Below the pieces are notes generated by a model that did not search any database, was not told the DNA's origin, and saw only the letters and a program-made list of their open reading frames with translations. DNA of 64,000 bases from Dryocola sp. LX212. Lineage in GTDB: Bacteria > Pseudomonadota > Gammaproteobacteria > Enterobacterales > Enterobacteriaceae. The position numbers and the translations under genes were made by a program. The stretch's first letter is position 1; each line of letters begins with the position of its first letter. Where the stretch lies: positions 2,604,001 through 2,668,000 of the forward strand of contig CP167917.1 in assembly GCA_041504365.1 (NCBI GenBank). The letters are read 5' to 3'. Below are positions 1 to 13,091 of the stretch, one piece after another.

Positions 1-2172
<2,172 letters not shown>

Positions 2173-2267
2173 GACACAGGGATCACATTAATCCTGCCGA
2201 AAGGAGAAGCAGAGGATAGCCCACTGGAAACGTTGTCCGGCGGGCAAAATTGTGGCTGGAGCGGGGA

Positions 2268-3248
<981 letters not shown>

Positions 3249-3376
3249 CTAATCATCATTCGAAGAAAACAGTAGCTTAATAACATCTCAGGTTTATGTA
3301 TACCCCAGCGTTTACCCCCTCTTGAACGATGCAAAGTTGTGATCCGCATATCGCTTTACTACATCAGGCATATTTT

Positions 3377-3395
3377 TTAGTAAAATATTTACTAA
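3377..3395. promoter_or_regulatory. Candidate EbgR operator between ebgR and the ygjK remnant
   Basis: Perfect palindrome TTAGTAAA-ATA-TTTACTAA with the same half-site as the ebgA-side repeat at 2139-2172. It lies 135 bases upstream of the ebgR start and about 25 bases before the first recognisable codon of the ygjK remnant. It may therefore once have controlled the divergent ygjK gene as well as ebgR. The remaining sequence 3243-3376 shows no confident promoter call. Confidence 0.55.
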
Positions 3396-3894
<499 letters not shown>

Positions 3895-3910
3895 AATACT
3901 TAAACGACAA

Positions 3911-3935
3911 ACGGCCCCAGAAGGGGCCGTTTAAA
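3911..3935. terminator. Hairpin terminator between the ygjK remnant and ymgE
   Basis: ACGGCCCC-AGAA-GGGGCCGT, an 8-bp perfect GC-rich stem followed by TTTAAATTT on the + strand and TTTG on the - strand. It lies 17 bases past the ymgE stop codon, so it can end ymgE transcripts and possibly also + strand transcription. Confidence 0.65.
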
Positions 3936-3951
3936 TTTAGAGCGATTCCGC

Positions 3952-4203
3952 TTAGCGGCGGACCTTCCGGTAGATGGCCAGCACTACAATCGCACCGACT
4001 ACGGCGACCAGGAAGCTTGGCAGGTTAAAGCCCGTCACGTTGCCTCCGATGTGGAAGAAGGTCGCTAACCATCCGCCTACTACGGCACCGATGATCCCTA
4101 AAATACAGGTCAGGATGAAGCCACCGCCATCTTTACCAGGCATGATAAGTTTCGCGATGATACCCGCGATCAGACCGAATATAATCCAGGCAATAATACC
4201 CAT
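3952..4203 (-). CDS. ymgE: GlsB/YeaQ/YmgE-family small membrane protein
   Basis: Inner-membrane protein of 83 residues with three hydrophobic segments (about 2-20, 28-48, 58-78) and glycine-rich turns such as IMPGKDGGGF and GAVVGGW, typical of the transglycosylase-associated (GlsB/YeaQ/YmgE) family. The function is unknown; family members are often induced by stress or in stationary phase. It matches E. coli YmgE more closely than YeaQ, and its neighbour ycgR is also the neighbour of ymgE in K-12. AGGA lies upstream of the ATG. The 228 bases to ycgR hold the ycgR promoter. Confidence 0.9.
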   Translation of the reverse strand: MGIIAWIIFGLIAGIIAKLIMPGKDGGGFILTCILGIIGAVVGGWLATFFHIGGNVTGFNLPSFLVAVVGAIVVLAIYRKVRR

Positions 4204-4363
4204 TTTAGAAAATCCTCTTCTTTGTTGTGTAGTAACGCAGTCCCAGAGCGCTGCTTAACGCATAACTCATACTCTCGGTACGCTAAGTATAATCAACCAT
4301 TTGAAAAACGTGACCGACATCACTAGCTTACGTGAAATTTTTCCTAACTACCTGAGATTTATC

Positions 4364-4390
4364 TTAAGCTTAACGGTGTTCTGCCGATAT
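4364..4390 (+). promoter_or_regulatory. Sigma-28 (FliA) promoter of ycgR
   Basis: TTAAGCTT (4364-4371), 11 bases, then GCCGATAT (4383-4390), against the FliA consensus TAAAGTTT-N11-GCCGATAA: 6 of 8 and 7 of 8 matches with exact spacing. Its position means transcription begins near 4397, downstream of the TTG at 4390, which excludes that codon as the ycgR start. Confidence 0.8.
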
Positions 4391-4431
4391 TGAGCAATAC
4401 GACAATCGGCAAACGCAACAAGGACCGGGCC

Positions 4432-5163
4432 TTGAGTAATTATAACGAGCAGTTTCTGAAAAAGAGTCCTCTCGCGGTACTGGGCGTATTACGCGATCTG
4501 CACGGCAATCAGGTTCCGATTCGTCTCTCCTGGAGCGCAGGGCAATTTATTACTAAGATTCTGGATGTTTCGCAGGGGCAGCTGGTCATAGATTTTGGCA
4601 GTCAGGCGCAGGACAACCTGGCGGTACAGAAAGCGGAAAACATACTTTTCACTGCGGAAACCCTGGGGGCAAAGGTCGAGTTTACGCTGCCAAACCTACA
4701 GGCTATGCAGTATCTGAATCTGCCAGCATTTTGTTCGCCGCTGCCGCCGACTCTGTGGTTTGTACAGCGCCGTGAATACTTCCGTATTACTGCCCCGATG
4801 CATCCCTTCTACTTCTGCCATACAAAGCTCCCGAACGGTACCCTGTTCGACTTCAGGCTCTGCGACCTGTCGCTTGGCGGTATGGGCGCGCTGGTCGAGG
4901 GGCCTTTGCCAGACGGACTGGAGGCGGGGATGCGTTTCTCAAAGGTGGAGATCGATCTTGTCGAGTGGGGAAAGTTTTACTTTGATATGCAGTTGGTGAT
5001 GCTCTCTGAGCGCACGGTGGTGGACAGTAAAAATCAGACTGTCAGCACCCCGCGGCTGAGCTTCCGCTTTCTGAACGTCAACCCGGCGGTTGAGCGTGAG
5101 CTTCAGCGAATTATCTTTTCACTGGAGCGGTCAGCCAGAGCGAAGGCCGACCGCGTAAGATAA
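4432..5163 (+). CDS. ycgR: Flagellar brake protein, c-di-GMP binding
   Basis: Binds cyclic di-GMP and then the flagellar motor, slowing rotation and favouring sessile life. It has an N-terminal YcgR domain (about 1-105) and a C-terminal PilZ domain. The PilZ c-di-GMP motifs are visible as RREYFR and DLSLGG. The start is TTG 4432, preceded by AAGGA at 4420-4424 with 7 bases of spacing. This gives MSNYNEQFLKK and 243 residues, aligned with E. coli YcgR (244). The longer frame from 4390 lies inside the FliA promoter. A class-3 flagellar promoter suggests that the host is flagellated. It converges on emtA with no intervening bases. Confidence 0.95.
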   Translation: MSNYNEQFLKKSPLAVLGVLRDLHGNQVPIRLSWSAGQFITKILDVSQGQLVIDFGSQAQDNLAVQKAENILFTAETLGAKVEFTLPNLQAMQYLNLPAFCSPLPPTLWFVQRREYFRITAPMHPFYFCHTKLPNGTLFDFRLCDLSLGGMGALVEGPLPDGLEAGMRFSKVEIDLVEWGKFYFDMQLVMLSERTVVDSKNQTVSTPRLSFRFLNVNPAVERELQRIIFSLERSARAKADRVR

Positions 5164-5772
5164 TTATATCTCGTCCAGCGCCCGCGAAACCTTATACAGG
5201 TAGCGCGGCGCCTGAGGTGATGGATGATGTTTCCCGACGTACTCCCAGAACTCCTGCGGACTTAACTCATTGATTTCATCGATTGCCTTGCTGCGGTTGG
5301 AGGAAAAGGTTCTGAGCAGCGCCCCTGCCCCGTTTGCGTAAGAAACCAACAGCGCATATTGCATAGTCTGCGGATCTTCAATGCCCGCAAGCGGGCCGTG
5401 CTCCAGAATATTGAGATAGGCCGTGCCAATAGTGATATTGCGGGCCGGATCCTTAAGCTCGCTGGTTGACGGCTGCCCGCTCCAGCCCATATGGCGATAA
5501 ACTTCCGCACCCGCCGTTGAGGCCTTAATTTGCATCAGACCCACCGCATTAGATTTGCTGACCAGCGTCGGGTTACCGCCAGTTTCCACCGCAATGATAG
5601 CAGTGATAACGCGTGGACTAACGCCCCACTCCTGCGCCGCCTGCTCGGTGATGGGCATCCAGGTCAGAGCGCCCTCAACAGGTTTAGTCGGGTCCCACTC
5701 AGCTTGTTTGGTGGTGTGGCTGGAACAGCCAGCAAGGAACAGGACCAAAACAATCATCCATCTCATATTCAC
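5164..5772 (-). CDS. emtA: Membrane-bound endo-type lytic murein transglycosylase
   Basis: Outer-membrane lipoprotein that cleaves glycan strands of peptidoglycan internally, forming 1,6-anhydromuramic ends. The SLT domain carries the catalytic glutamate in [11 protein letters not shown], then [10 protein letters not shown] and [12 protein letters not shown]. The lipobox LFLAGC marks the acylated cysteine near residue 17. I take GTG 5772 as start because AAGGA (5781-5785 on the complement) sits 8 bases before it; ATG 5766 two codons later is the alternative. The resulting 202 residues compare with 203 in E. coli. It is divergent from ldcA, another peptidoglycan-turnover enzyme, 117 bases away. 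Confidence 0.93.
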   Translation of the reverse strand: MNMRWMIVLVLFLAGCSSHTTKQAEWDPTKPVEGALTWMPITEQAAQEWGVSPRVITAIIAVETGGNPTLVSKSNAVGLMQIKASTAGAEVYRHMGWSGQPSTSELKDPARNITIGTAYLNILEHGPLAGIEDPQTMQYALLVSYANGAGALLRTFSSNRSKAIDEINELSPQEFWEYVGKHHPSPQAPRYLYKVSRALDEI

Positions 5773-5889
5773 GCGTTCTATCCTTATAGATACTTTGCTC
5801 GTTATTACGGCGATGCAACGCCGCCGGGCGAGTGACAACCGCCCGCGATAGCGGCATCATAACCAATTCACTTTACGCAAGGAAATGCC

Positions 5890-6801
5890 ATGTCTCTGAT
5901 AAGTTTGATTGCCCCCTCGGGCTACTGTGTAAACCAGGCAGCGGCGGCGCGCGGAATTGAGCGTCTGCAGCGGGCCGGACACCAGGTAGCAAACCAGCAG
6001 GCAGTCACCCGGCGCTTTCAGCGTTTTGCCGGCACGGACCAGGAGCGGGCGGCAGAGATTAACCAGCTCGCAAGCCTCTCGCCTGAATGCGATATCGTGC
6101 TGGCGGTGCGGGGCGGCTACGGCGTAACACGCCTGCTTGAGAGTATCGATTTCCCTCGCCTTGGCCATGCTTTTCGCGAGCGCACCCCGATAATTTGTGG
6201 TCACAGCGATTTCACCGCTTTTCAACTCGCACTGCTGGCCCAGAGCGGAACAATCACCTTTAGCGGGCCAATGCTGGCGGGCAATTTTGGCGCAGAGGAG
6301 CTGGATGACTATACGTGGCAACACTTCTGGAAGGCCATTACCCAGCCAGAATATGCCGTGAGCTGGGAAAATAACGCCGATGCCTGTACTGTCAGCGGCA
6401 CAATCTGGGGGGGGAATCTTGCCCTGCTGGCGTCGCTGGTAGGCTCGCCCTGGTTGCCCAACATTGACGGCGGAATTCTGGTGGTCGAGGACATTAATGA
6501 ACACCCTTTCCGCGTCGAACGTATGCTGCTGCAGCTCCATCACGCGGGCATTCTGAAACGACAAAAGGCGCTGGTGCTGGGAAGTTTTAATGGTGCCACG
6601 GTGAGCGACTACGATGCTGGCTATGATTGTATCGAGATGTGCAGAATGCTCTCATCGCGTCTTGAGATCCCGATTCTGCCAGGTTTACCCTTCGGCCACG
6701 AACCGCAGACCGTAACGCTGCCGCTGGGTGCTTTCGGCGAACTGAAGCACAACGGCCAGCAAAGCGTATTGACAATCAGCAGTCATCAGGTTATCGCTTA
6801 A
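5890..6801 (+). CDS. ldcA: Muramoyltetrapeptide (L,D-) carboxypeptidase
   Basis: Cytoplasmic S66-family serine peptidase that removes the terminal D-alanine from recycled murein tetrapeptides, needed before reuse by Mpl. The 303-residue product shows the serine nucleophile in CGHSDFTA (Ser106), the glutamate in LVVEDINEHP (Glu200) and the histidine in LPFGHEP (His270), the Ser-Glu-His triad of LdcA. An AAGGAA ribosome site precedes ATG 5890. Its location next to emtA and upstream of cvrA is the same as in E. coli, and cvrA follows 91 bases later, possibly cotranscribed. Confidence 0.95.
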   Translation: MSLISLIAPSGYCVNQAAAARGIERLQRAGHQVANQQAVTRRFQRFAGTDQERAAEINQLASLSPECDIVLAVRGGYGVTRLLESIDFPRLGHAFRERTPIICGHSDFTAFQLALLAQSGTITFSGPMLAGNFGAEELDDYTWQHFWKAITQPEYAVSWENNADACTVSGTIWGGNLALLASLVGSPWLPNIDGGILVVEDINEHPFRVERMLLQLHHAGILKRQKALVLGSFNGATVSDYDAGYDCIEMCRMLSSRLEIPILPGLPFGHEPQTVTLPLGAFGELKHNGQQSVLTISSHQVIA

Positions 6802-6892
6802 AAAAGACGGTATTTCGGGCCGTTAGCAGGCCCAATCCGTGATAACATTTAGTCATAACCAAAGCGGTTCTTATATAAGGAGAATGATAATT

Positions 6893-8623
6893 TTGGACGC
6901 GGGTGCGATAATTAGTCTGTTTATTTTAGGTTCCGTACTGGTAACTTGTAGCATCTTATTAAGTTCTTTTTCTTCCCGTCTTGGTATCCCCATTCTGGTT
7001 ATCTTCCTCGCTATCGGCATGCTGGCCGGGGTAGATGGCATTGGGGGTATTCCGTTCGATAATTATCCTTTTGCTTATTTAATCAGTAACCTTGCGCTGG
7101 CCGTGATCCTGCTCGATGGCGGCATGCGCACCCAGGCCAGCTCGTTTCGGGTTGCACTTGGCCCCGCCCTTTCACTGGCCACCGTTGGCGTACTTGTCAC
7201 CTCGGGATTAACGGGGCTGGCCGCAGCGTGGCTGTTTAATCTGGATTTGATTCAGGGCCTGCTGATTGGCGCTATCGTTGGCTCCACGGATGCCGCAGCG
7301 GTGTTCTCACTGCTCGGTGGCAAGGGCCTGAACGAACGCGTGGGCGCAACGCTTGAGATTGAGTCCGGCAGCAACGACCCGATGGCGGTGTTCCTGACAA
7401 TCACGCTGATTGAGATGATCCAGCAGGGGCAAACGGGGCTGAGCTGGATGTTCCTCGTGCACATCATTCAGCAGTTCGGCCTCGGTATCCTGTTCGGCCT
7501 CGGCGGCGGCTACCTGCTGCTGCAGATGATTAACCGCATCACGCTGCCGCAGGGGCTTTATCCGCTGCTGGCGCTGAGCGGCGGTATTATGGTCTTTGCC
7601 ATCACTACCGCGATGGAAGGCAGCGGTATTCTTGCCGTCTACCTGTGCGGTTTTTTACTGGGCAACAAGCCTATCCGCAGCCGCTTCGGCATTCTGCAAA
7701 CCTTTGATGGCCTGGCGTGGCTGGCACAAATCGGCATGTTCCTGGTGCTCGGCCTGCTGGTGAATCCGAAGGATTTACTGGCGATAGCCATTCCGGCGCT
7801 GGCGCTGTCGGCGTGGATGATCTTCTTTGCCCGCCCGCTGTCGGTGCTGATTGGCCTGATCCCTTTCCGGGGCTTTAACGGACGCGAGCGCATTTTCATC
7901 AGCTGGGTTGGCCTGCGGGGCGCGGTGCCGATTATTCTTGCGGTCTTCCCGATGATGGCCGGGCTGGACAACGCGCGGCTGTTCTTTAACGTCGCCTTCT
8001 TTGTGGTGCTGGTTTCGCTGCTGCTGCAGGGTTCGTCACTGAGCTGGGCGGCTAAAAAAGCGAAAGTCGTGGTGCCGCCGGTGGGCTGGCCGGTATCCCG
8101 TGTCGGGCTGGACATTCACCCTGAAAACCCGTGGGAGCAGTTCGTCTATCAGTTAAGTGAAGATAAATGGTGCGTGGGCGCAGCACTTCGCGATCTGCAT
8201 ATGCCGACGGAAACCCGCATTGCCGCCCTGTTCCGCGATAACGCGCTGCTGCACCCGACGGGCAGTACCCGCCTGCGTGAGGGCGACGTGCTCTGTGTCA
8301 TTGGTCGGGAGCGGGATTTACCCGCCCTCGGTAAACTGTTCAGCCAGTCACCTCCTGTTGCCCTCGACCAGCGTTTCTTCGGCGACTTTATTCTGGAAGC
8401 CAGCGCGCAGTTCTCAGACGTGGCGACCATCTATGGTCTGGATCTGGATGATGAGGTCAACAAGCAGCAGACGCTGGGTGAGTTCGTGCTCGGCATGCTG
8501 GGCGGCGCGCCGGTGGTAGGTGACCAGGTAGAGTATGCCGGTATGATCTGGACGGTGGCAGAGAAAGAGAATAATCAGGTGCGCAAAATTGGGGTTCGCG
8601 TGGCTGAGGAAGAAGCAGAATAA
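6893..8623 (+). CDS. cvrA: K+/H+ antiporter of the CPA1 NhaP2 type
   Basis: Inner-membrane potassium/proton antiporter (also called NhaP2 or YcgO), linked to volume and potassium control. About 13 membrane segments span residues 5-390 with [11 protein letters not shown] and [11 protein letters not shown] typical of CPA exchangers. A TrkA-C-like segment ([11 protein letters not shown]) and a CorC_HlyC-like tail follow. I chose TTG 6893 because AAGGAG ends 10 bases before it and the product [14 protein letters not shown] aligns with the E. coli start; ATG 6884 is only one base from that ribosome site. Length is 576 residues against 578. Confidence 0.92.
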   Translation: MDAGAIISLFILGSVLVTCSILLSSFSSRLGIPILVIFLAIGMLAGVDGIGGIPFDNYPFAYLISNLALAVILLDGGMRTQASSFRVALGPALSLATVGVLVTSGLTGLAAAWLFNLDLIQGLLIGAIVGSTDAAAVFSLLGGKGLNERVGATLEIESGSNDPMAVFLTITLIEMIQQGQTGLSWMFLVHIIQQFGLGILFGLGGGYLLLQMINRITLPQGLYPLLALSGGIMVFAITTAMEGSGILAVYLCGFLLGNKPIRSRFGILQTFDGLAWLAQIGMFLVLGLLVNPKDLLAIAIPALALSAWMIFFARPLSVLIGLIPFRGFNGRERIFISWVGLRGAVPIILAVFPMMAGLDNARLFFNVAFFVVLVSLLLQGSSLSWAAKKAKVVVPPVGWPVSRVGLDIHPENPWEQFVYQLSEDKWCVGAALRDLHMPTETRIAALFRDNALLHPTGSTRLREGDVLCVIGRERDLPALGKLFSQSPPVALDQRFFGDFILEASAQFSDVATIYGLDLDDEVNKQQTLGEFVLGMLGGAPVVGDQVEYAGMIWTVAEKENNQVRKIGVRVAEEEAE

Positions 8624-8636
8624 CTTTAGTGCGGAT

Positions 8637-8690
8637 CGGGTGGATGACGACAGGTGGATGACGCTGTCGCTTATCCACCCTACGTAACTT
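8637..8690. repeat. REP-like repeat between cvrA and dadX
   Basis: GGGTGGATGACGAC and AGGTGGATGACG form two direct units, followed by the inverse CTTATCCACCCTAC. It sits between the convergent ends of cvrA and dadX, a usual REP position. Confidence 0.55.
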
Positions 8691-8701
8691 AACCTTTCGC
8701 G

Positions 8702-9772
8702 TCAAACCGTCACTACCGGCACGCGCGGTGCCAGCGCGCACATCAGCTCATACCCTACCGTGCCGGCCGCCGAGGCAACATCATCGATCTTCACTTCGTT
8801 ACCCCACAGCTCGACCGGACTGCCGATCCCCGCATGGGGACACGGCGTCAAATCTACCGCGATCATATCCATCGAAATAGCCCCGACGGTGGTCGTCCTC
8901 ACGCCATCGACGTGAACCGGCGTACCGGTTGGCGCGTGGCGAGGATAGCCATCCGCGTAGCCACAGGCCACTATTCCGATACGCTGTTCACCGGCGGCAC
9001 GATAGCGGCTGCCGTAGCCCACAGCATCTCCTGCTTTCAGATTCTGGATGCCGATAATTTCGCTGCGCAAAGTCATAACCGGACGCAGGCCGCTGTTGGC
9101 GATGTCGCACCACTGGCCGCTCGGCGAAGCGCCGTAAAGAATAATGCCGGGACGAACCCAGTCGTAATGGGCTTCCGGATGCCACATCGTGGCCGCCGAG
9201 TTTGACAGAGAGCGGGCGCAGTCCAGCCCTTCCGCCGCCTGCTCGATGCGCGCCAGCGGCTCAACGATCCCTTCCGGCTGTTCAGCATCGGCAAAATGTG
9301 CCATCAGCGTCAGCTGTCCGACGTTGGGTATGGCGCGCAGCTGCTGCCAGATGGAATGCACCCGCTCCGGGGTAAAACCGAGGCGGTTCATGCCGCTGTT
9401 TACCTTCAGATAAATATCAAGCGGCGCGTTAAGGCGGGCATTCGCCAGCGCCTTCACCTGCCAGTTACTGTGCAGGCTGGTGGTCAGGCGATACTTATCA
9501 AACAGCTCAAGATCGCTGGCGTGGAAGAAACCTTCCAGCATCAGAATCGGCCCTTTCCAGCCGCGCTCACGCAGCAGAATGGCCTCTTCGAGATTCAACA
9601 GGGCGAAACCGTCTGTTGTGCCCAGCGCCGACCAGACGCGATCGATACCGTGACCATAGGCGTTTGCTTTAACAACCGACCATACCCGGGAATAGGGGGC
9701 GGCCTGGCGGGCGATATGCAGATTATTGCGCAGCGCGCTCAGGTCGAGCGTCGCCGTAACAGGACGGGACAT
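8702..9772 (-). CDS. dadX: Catabolic alanine racemase
   Basis: PLP-dependent racemase converting L-alanine to D-alanine for oxidation by DadA. Of 356 residues, Lys35 in VVKANAYGHG forms the PLP Schiff base and Tyr253 in VGYGSRY is the second catalytic base, at the positions expected for DadX. It follows dadA by 29 bases on the same strand, the normal dadAX operon, which separates it from the biosynthetic alr. AAGGAG lies just upstream of the ATG. Confidence 0.95.
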   Translation of the reverse strand: MSRPVTATLDLSALRNNLHIARQAAPYSRVWSVVKANAYGHGIDRVWSALGTTDGFALLNLEEAILLRERGWKGPILMLEGFFHASDLELFDKYRLTTSLHSNWQVKALANARLNAPLDIYLKVNSGMNRLGFTPERVHSIWQQLRAIPNVGQLTLMAHFADAEQPEGIVEPLARIEQAAEGLDCARSLSNSAATMWHPEAHYDWVRPGIILYGASPSGQWCDIANSGLRPVMTLRSEIIGIQNLKAGDAVGYGSRYRAAGEQRIGIVACGYADGYPRHAPTGTPVHVDGVRTTTVGAISMDMIAVDLTPCPHAGIGSPVELWGNEVKIDDVASAAGTVGYELMCALAPRVPVVTV

Positions 9773-9801
9773 AACCGCTCCTTGTTTTCGTTATTAGTCT
9801 G

Positions 9802-11100
9802 TCAATTATGGGCGCTGTGCAGCCGCTGTGGGCCTGAAGGTGAAAATCCCGGTAAATAGCGGGCCACCGCCAGATCGTCGAACGGAATCGCCGGCGTTCT
9901 GCCGGAGATTAAATCGCTGAGCATCTGGCCAGACCCGCAGGCCATCGTCCAGCCCAGCGTGCCGTGTCCGGTGTTGAGCCAAAGGTTTTTAAAGAGCGTT
10001 TTACCGACGATTGGCGTGCCGTCCGGCGTCATTGGGCGCAGGCCCGTCCAGAACGTTGCCTGGTCGACGTGACCACCGCGCGGATAGAGATCTCGCACCA
10101 CCATCTCCAGCGTTTCGCGGCGCGGCTGAAGCAGATCGGTATTGTAACCAACGATTTCCGCCATGCCGCCGACCCGGATACGGTTGTCAAAGCGGGTGAT
10201 GGCGATTTTGTAGGTTTCATCGAGGATGGTAGAAACCGGCGCGCCCTGCTCATCGGCAATCGGAATTGTCAGCGAGTAGCCTTTGAGCGGATAGACCGGA
10301 ATATCGACGATATTTTTTAATAATCCAGTCGAGTACGAACCAAAGGCGACAACGTAGGTGTCGGCCTTTATCACTTCTTTGCCGCACTGCACGCCATAGA
10401 TGCTGTGGCCCTCATACAGGAGGCGATCGACCGGCGTGTTGAAGCGAAATTCTACGCCAGCCTCCGCCGCCATGCGGGCCAGGTTCTGGGTGAAAAGCTG
10501 GCAGTCGCCGGTTTCATCGTTCGGCAAACGCAGGCCGCCGGTCAGTTTGTGCGCGACGTCCGCCAGCGCAGGCTCAACGCGGCTTAGCTGACTCGCGTCC
10601 AGCAGCTCATAAGGCACGCCCGCATCCTGCAGGACGGCAATGTCCTTAGCCGCATTTTCATATTGCTGTGCGGTACGGAAGAGCTGAAGCGTGCCACCCT
10701 GCCGTCCCTCATACTGGATACCCGTGCTGTGGCGCAATTCTTTCAGGCAGTCGCGGCTATATTCCGCCAGACGCACCATGCGCCCTTTGTTCTCCTGGTA
10801 GTGCCGCATGTCGCAGTTGCGCAGCATCTGCATCATCCATTTGAGCTGGAATTGCGTGCCGTCCAGGCTTATTGCCAGCGGAGCATGGCGCTGGAACATC
10901 CATTTTATCGCCTTCAGCGGCACGCCCGGTGCAGCCCATGGGGCCGCGTAGCCCGGCGAGATTTGTCCGGCGTTGGCGGCGCTGGTTTCAAGCGCAGGCC
11001 CGGCTTCCCGGTCGATCACGGTCACCTCGTGACCCGCCTGGCGCAGATACCAGGCGCTCGCGACACCGACCACGCCACTTCCCAGCACGACAACACGCAT
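9802..11100 (-). CDS. dadA: D-amino acid dehydrogenase
   Basis: FAD-containing membrane-associated enzyme that oxidises D-alanine to pyruvate and ammonia and feeds electrons to the respiratory chain. The N-terminus [15 protein letters not shown] is a dinucleotide-binding Rossmann motif followed by the acidic end [21 protein letters not shown] and [12 protein letters not shown] are conserved in the DAO family. The 432 residues equal the E. coli length. First gene of dadA-dadX. A CRP-like site about 90-105 bases upstream fits the known catabolite control of this operon; Lrp control is known in E. coli but I did not identify its sites. Confidence 0.96.
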   Translation of the reverse strand: MRVVVLGSGVVGVASAWYLRQAGHEVTVIDREAGPALETSAANAGQISPGYAAPWAAPGVPLKAIKWMFQRHAPLAISLDGTQFQLKWMMQMLRNCDMRHYQENKGRMVRLAEYSRDCLKELRHSTGIQYEGRQGGTLQLFRTAQQYENAAKDIAVLQDAGVPYELLDASQLSRVEPALADVAHKLTGGLRLPNDETGDCQLFTQNLARMAAEAGVEFRFNTPVDRLLYEGHSIYGVQCGKEVIKADTYVVAFGSYSTGLLKNIVDIPVYPLKGYSLTIPIADEQGAPVSTILDETYKIAITRFDNRIRVGGMAEIVGYNTDLLQPRRETLEMVVRDLYPRGGHVDQATFWTGLRPMTPDGTPIVGKTLFKNLWLNTGHGTLGWTMACGSGQMLSDLISGRTPAIPFDDLAVARYLPGFSPSGPQRLHSAHN

Positions 11101-11425
11101 AACGCTTCCTCGCTCCGTTAAAAGAATAATCTTCTGATTACAAATTGATAACTCAGATGAAAATATTATTCAACATAGGGCTTTATTATGGTGAAGCCTC
11201 TCACATCCTGGCCCACGCCCGCTGGGATGGCGCAATTAGGATCTCCTGCGACATAAAATATTATCGGCAGAATAAAATTCCAGTGAGCACGCAAAATCCG
11301 GCTCATTGAAATACGTAAATCGCGCAGAAAAAAGTTTGCCGGCGGGCGCTAAGTTTGCGGAGTGTTCTATCCTTTGAGGTGAGGCTTTCCAATCAGAGAG
11401 GGCCGACAACAATGAGGGCGCGCTG
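11101..11425. promoter_or_regulatory. Divergent control region between dadA and ycgB with a CRP-like site
   Basis: This 325-base gap separates the divergent dadA and ycgB. GGTGA-AGCCTC-TCACA at 11191-11206 matches the CRP consensus TGTGA-N6-TCACA at 9 of 10 bases and lies about 95 bases upstream of the dadA start. The stretch is AT-rich near 11125-11185, as expected for the Lrp-controlled dad promoter. No further gene was seen; the overlapping - strand frame at 11236-11451 looks like chance. Confidence 0.5.
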
Positions 11426-12961
11426 ATGGCTACTGTTGATCTATCCGCCACAAAGGAATCCGGACGACTGAGTGATGGACCCGACTGGACGTTCGAGCTG
11501 CTGGATGTATACCTCGCCGAAATCGATCGGGTCGCAAAGCTTTACCGCTTAGACACTTATCCGCATCAAATTGAGGTCATCACCTCCGAACAGATGATGG
11601 ACGCCTACTCCAGCGTCGGGATGCCGATAAACTACCCGCACTGGTCGTTCGGCAAAAAGTTCATCGAGACCGAGCGGCTGTACAAGCATGGGCAGCAGGG
11701 GCTGGCCTACGAGATTGTGATTAACTCCAATCCCTGCATCGCCTATCTGATGGAGGAAAACACCATCACCATGCAGGCGCTGGTTATCGCTCATGCCTGC
11801 TACGGGCATAACTCCTTTTTCAAGAATAACTACCTGTTCCGCAGCTGGACGGACGCCAGCTCAATTATCGATTACCTTATCTTCGCCCGCAAATACATCA
11901 GCGAGTGCGAGGAACGTTATGGCGTGGACGAAGTGGAACGCCTGCTCGACTCCTGCCACGCGCTGATGAACTACGGCGTTGACCGCTATAAACGCCCGCA
12001 GAAAATTTCGCTGCAGGAAGAGAAAGCGCGGCAGAAAAGCCGCGAAGAGTATCTGCAAAGCCAGGTAAATACCCTATGGCGCACCCTGCCTCGCCGCGAA
12101 GAAGAGAAAACGGTAGCCGAAGCGCGTCGTTACCCTTCGGAGCCACAGGAAAACCTGCTCTATTTCATGGAGAAGAACGCGCCGCTGCTGGAGCCGTGGC
12201 AGCGTGAAATCCTGCGCATCGTGCGTAAGGTGAGCCAGTATTTTTATCCGCAGAAGCAGACCCAGGTGATGAACGAAGGCTGGGCGACGTTCTGGCACTA
12301 CACCATCCTTAACCATCTCTACGATGAAGGAAAAGTGACGGAACGCTTTATGCTGGAGTTCCTGCACAGCCACACCAACGTGGTGTTCCAGCCGCCGTAT
12401 AACAGCCCGTGGTATAACGGCATCAACCCTTACGCATTAGGGTTTGCGATGTTCCAGGACATCAAGCGTATTTGCCAGAATCCAACCGAGGAAGATAAGT
12501 ACTGGTTCCCGGATATTGCCGGTAAAGACTGGCTGGATACGCTGCACTTCGCGATGCGCGACTTCAAGGACGAGAGCTTTATCAGCCAGTTTCTGTCGCC
12601 GAAGCTGATGCGTGATTTCCGTCTGTTTACCGTGCTGGATGACGACCACAATAATTACCTGGAAATATCGGCTATTCATAACGAGGAAGGTTACCGTGAA
12701 ATTCGCGCCCAGCTTTCAGCCCAGTACAACCTGAGCAATCTGGAGCCGAACATTCAGGTCTGGAACGTGGATTTACGCGGTGACCGGTCGCTAACGCTAC
12801 GCTATATCCCGCAGAACCGCGCGCCGCTCGATAAAGGCCGTCGTGAGGTGCTCAAGCATGTGCACCGTCTGTGGGGCTTTGACGTAACGCTGGAGCAGCA
12901 GAACGAGGATGGCAGCGTTGAACTTCTGGATCGGTGCCCACCGCGGATGAACAGTTTATAA
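11426..12961 (+). CDS. ycgB: SpoVR-family protein of unknown function
   Basis: The 511-residue product matches E. coli YcgB almost throughout (SDGPDWTFELLDVYLAEIDR, MDAYSSVGMPINYPHW, MNEGWATFWHY). SpoVR in Bacillus affects the spore cortex. In enterobacteria the gene is linked to stationary-phase expression and often to yeaG-yeaH, but its biochemical role is unknown. HACYGHNSFFKNN and NEGWATFWHYT contain conserved histidine and glutamate residues suggestive of a metal site; that is inference. No signal peptide is evident, so it is probably cytosolic. It converges on fadR, separated by a REP-like unit and a hairpin terminator. Confidence 0.93.
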   Translation: MATVDLSATKESGRLSDGPDWTFELLDVYLAEIDRVAKLYRLDTYPHQIEVITSEQMMDAYSSVGMPINYPHWSFGKKFIETERLYKHGQQGLAYEIVINSNPCIAYLMEENTITMQALVIAHACYGHNSFFKNNYLFRSWTDASSIIDYLIFARKYISECEERYGVDEVERLLDSCHALMNYGVDRYKRPQKISLQEEKARQKSREEYLQSQVNTLWRTLPRREEEKTVAEARRYPSEPQENLLYFMEKNAPLLEPWQREILRIVRKVSQYFYPQKQTQVMNEGWATFWHYTILNHLYDEGKVTERFMLEFLHSHTNVVFQPPYNSPWYNGINPYALGFAMFQDIKRICQNPTEEDKYWFPDIAGKDWLDTLHFAMRDFKDESFISQFLSPKLMRDFRLFTVLDDDHNNYLEISAIHNEEGYREIRAQLSAQYNLSNLEPNIQVWNVDLRGDRSLTLRYIPQNRAPLDKGRREVLKHVHRLWGFDVTLEQQNEDGSVELLDRCPPRMNSL

Positions 12962-12962
12962 T

Positions 12963-13003
12963 GCGCTGGCCGTGTCGGATGGGGCATGCGCTTATCCGAC
13001 TAG
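12963..13003. repeat. REP-like unit after ycgB
   Basis: Contains GTGTCGGATGG and its inverse ATCCGAC around GGCATGCGCTT, resembling the REP-type units elsewhere in the window. It starts one base after the ycgB stop codon. Confidence 0.5.
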
Positions 13004-13050
13004 TACAGATCTGTTGTGGGGTGAACAAGCATTAATACCCTTCACCAATC

Positions 13051-13080
13051 AAAAAAGGCTTCCGGATGGAAGCTTTTTTT
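13051..13080. terminator. Bidirectional terminator between ycgB and fadR
   Basis: Stem GCTTCC-GGAT-GGAAGC (13058-13073) with A6 on the left and T7 on the right, so it can stop transcription from both convergent genes. Confidence 0.8.
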
Positions 13081-13091
13081 CAGCGGCGCAA

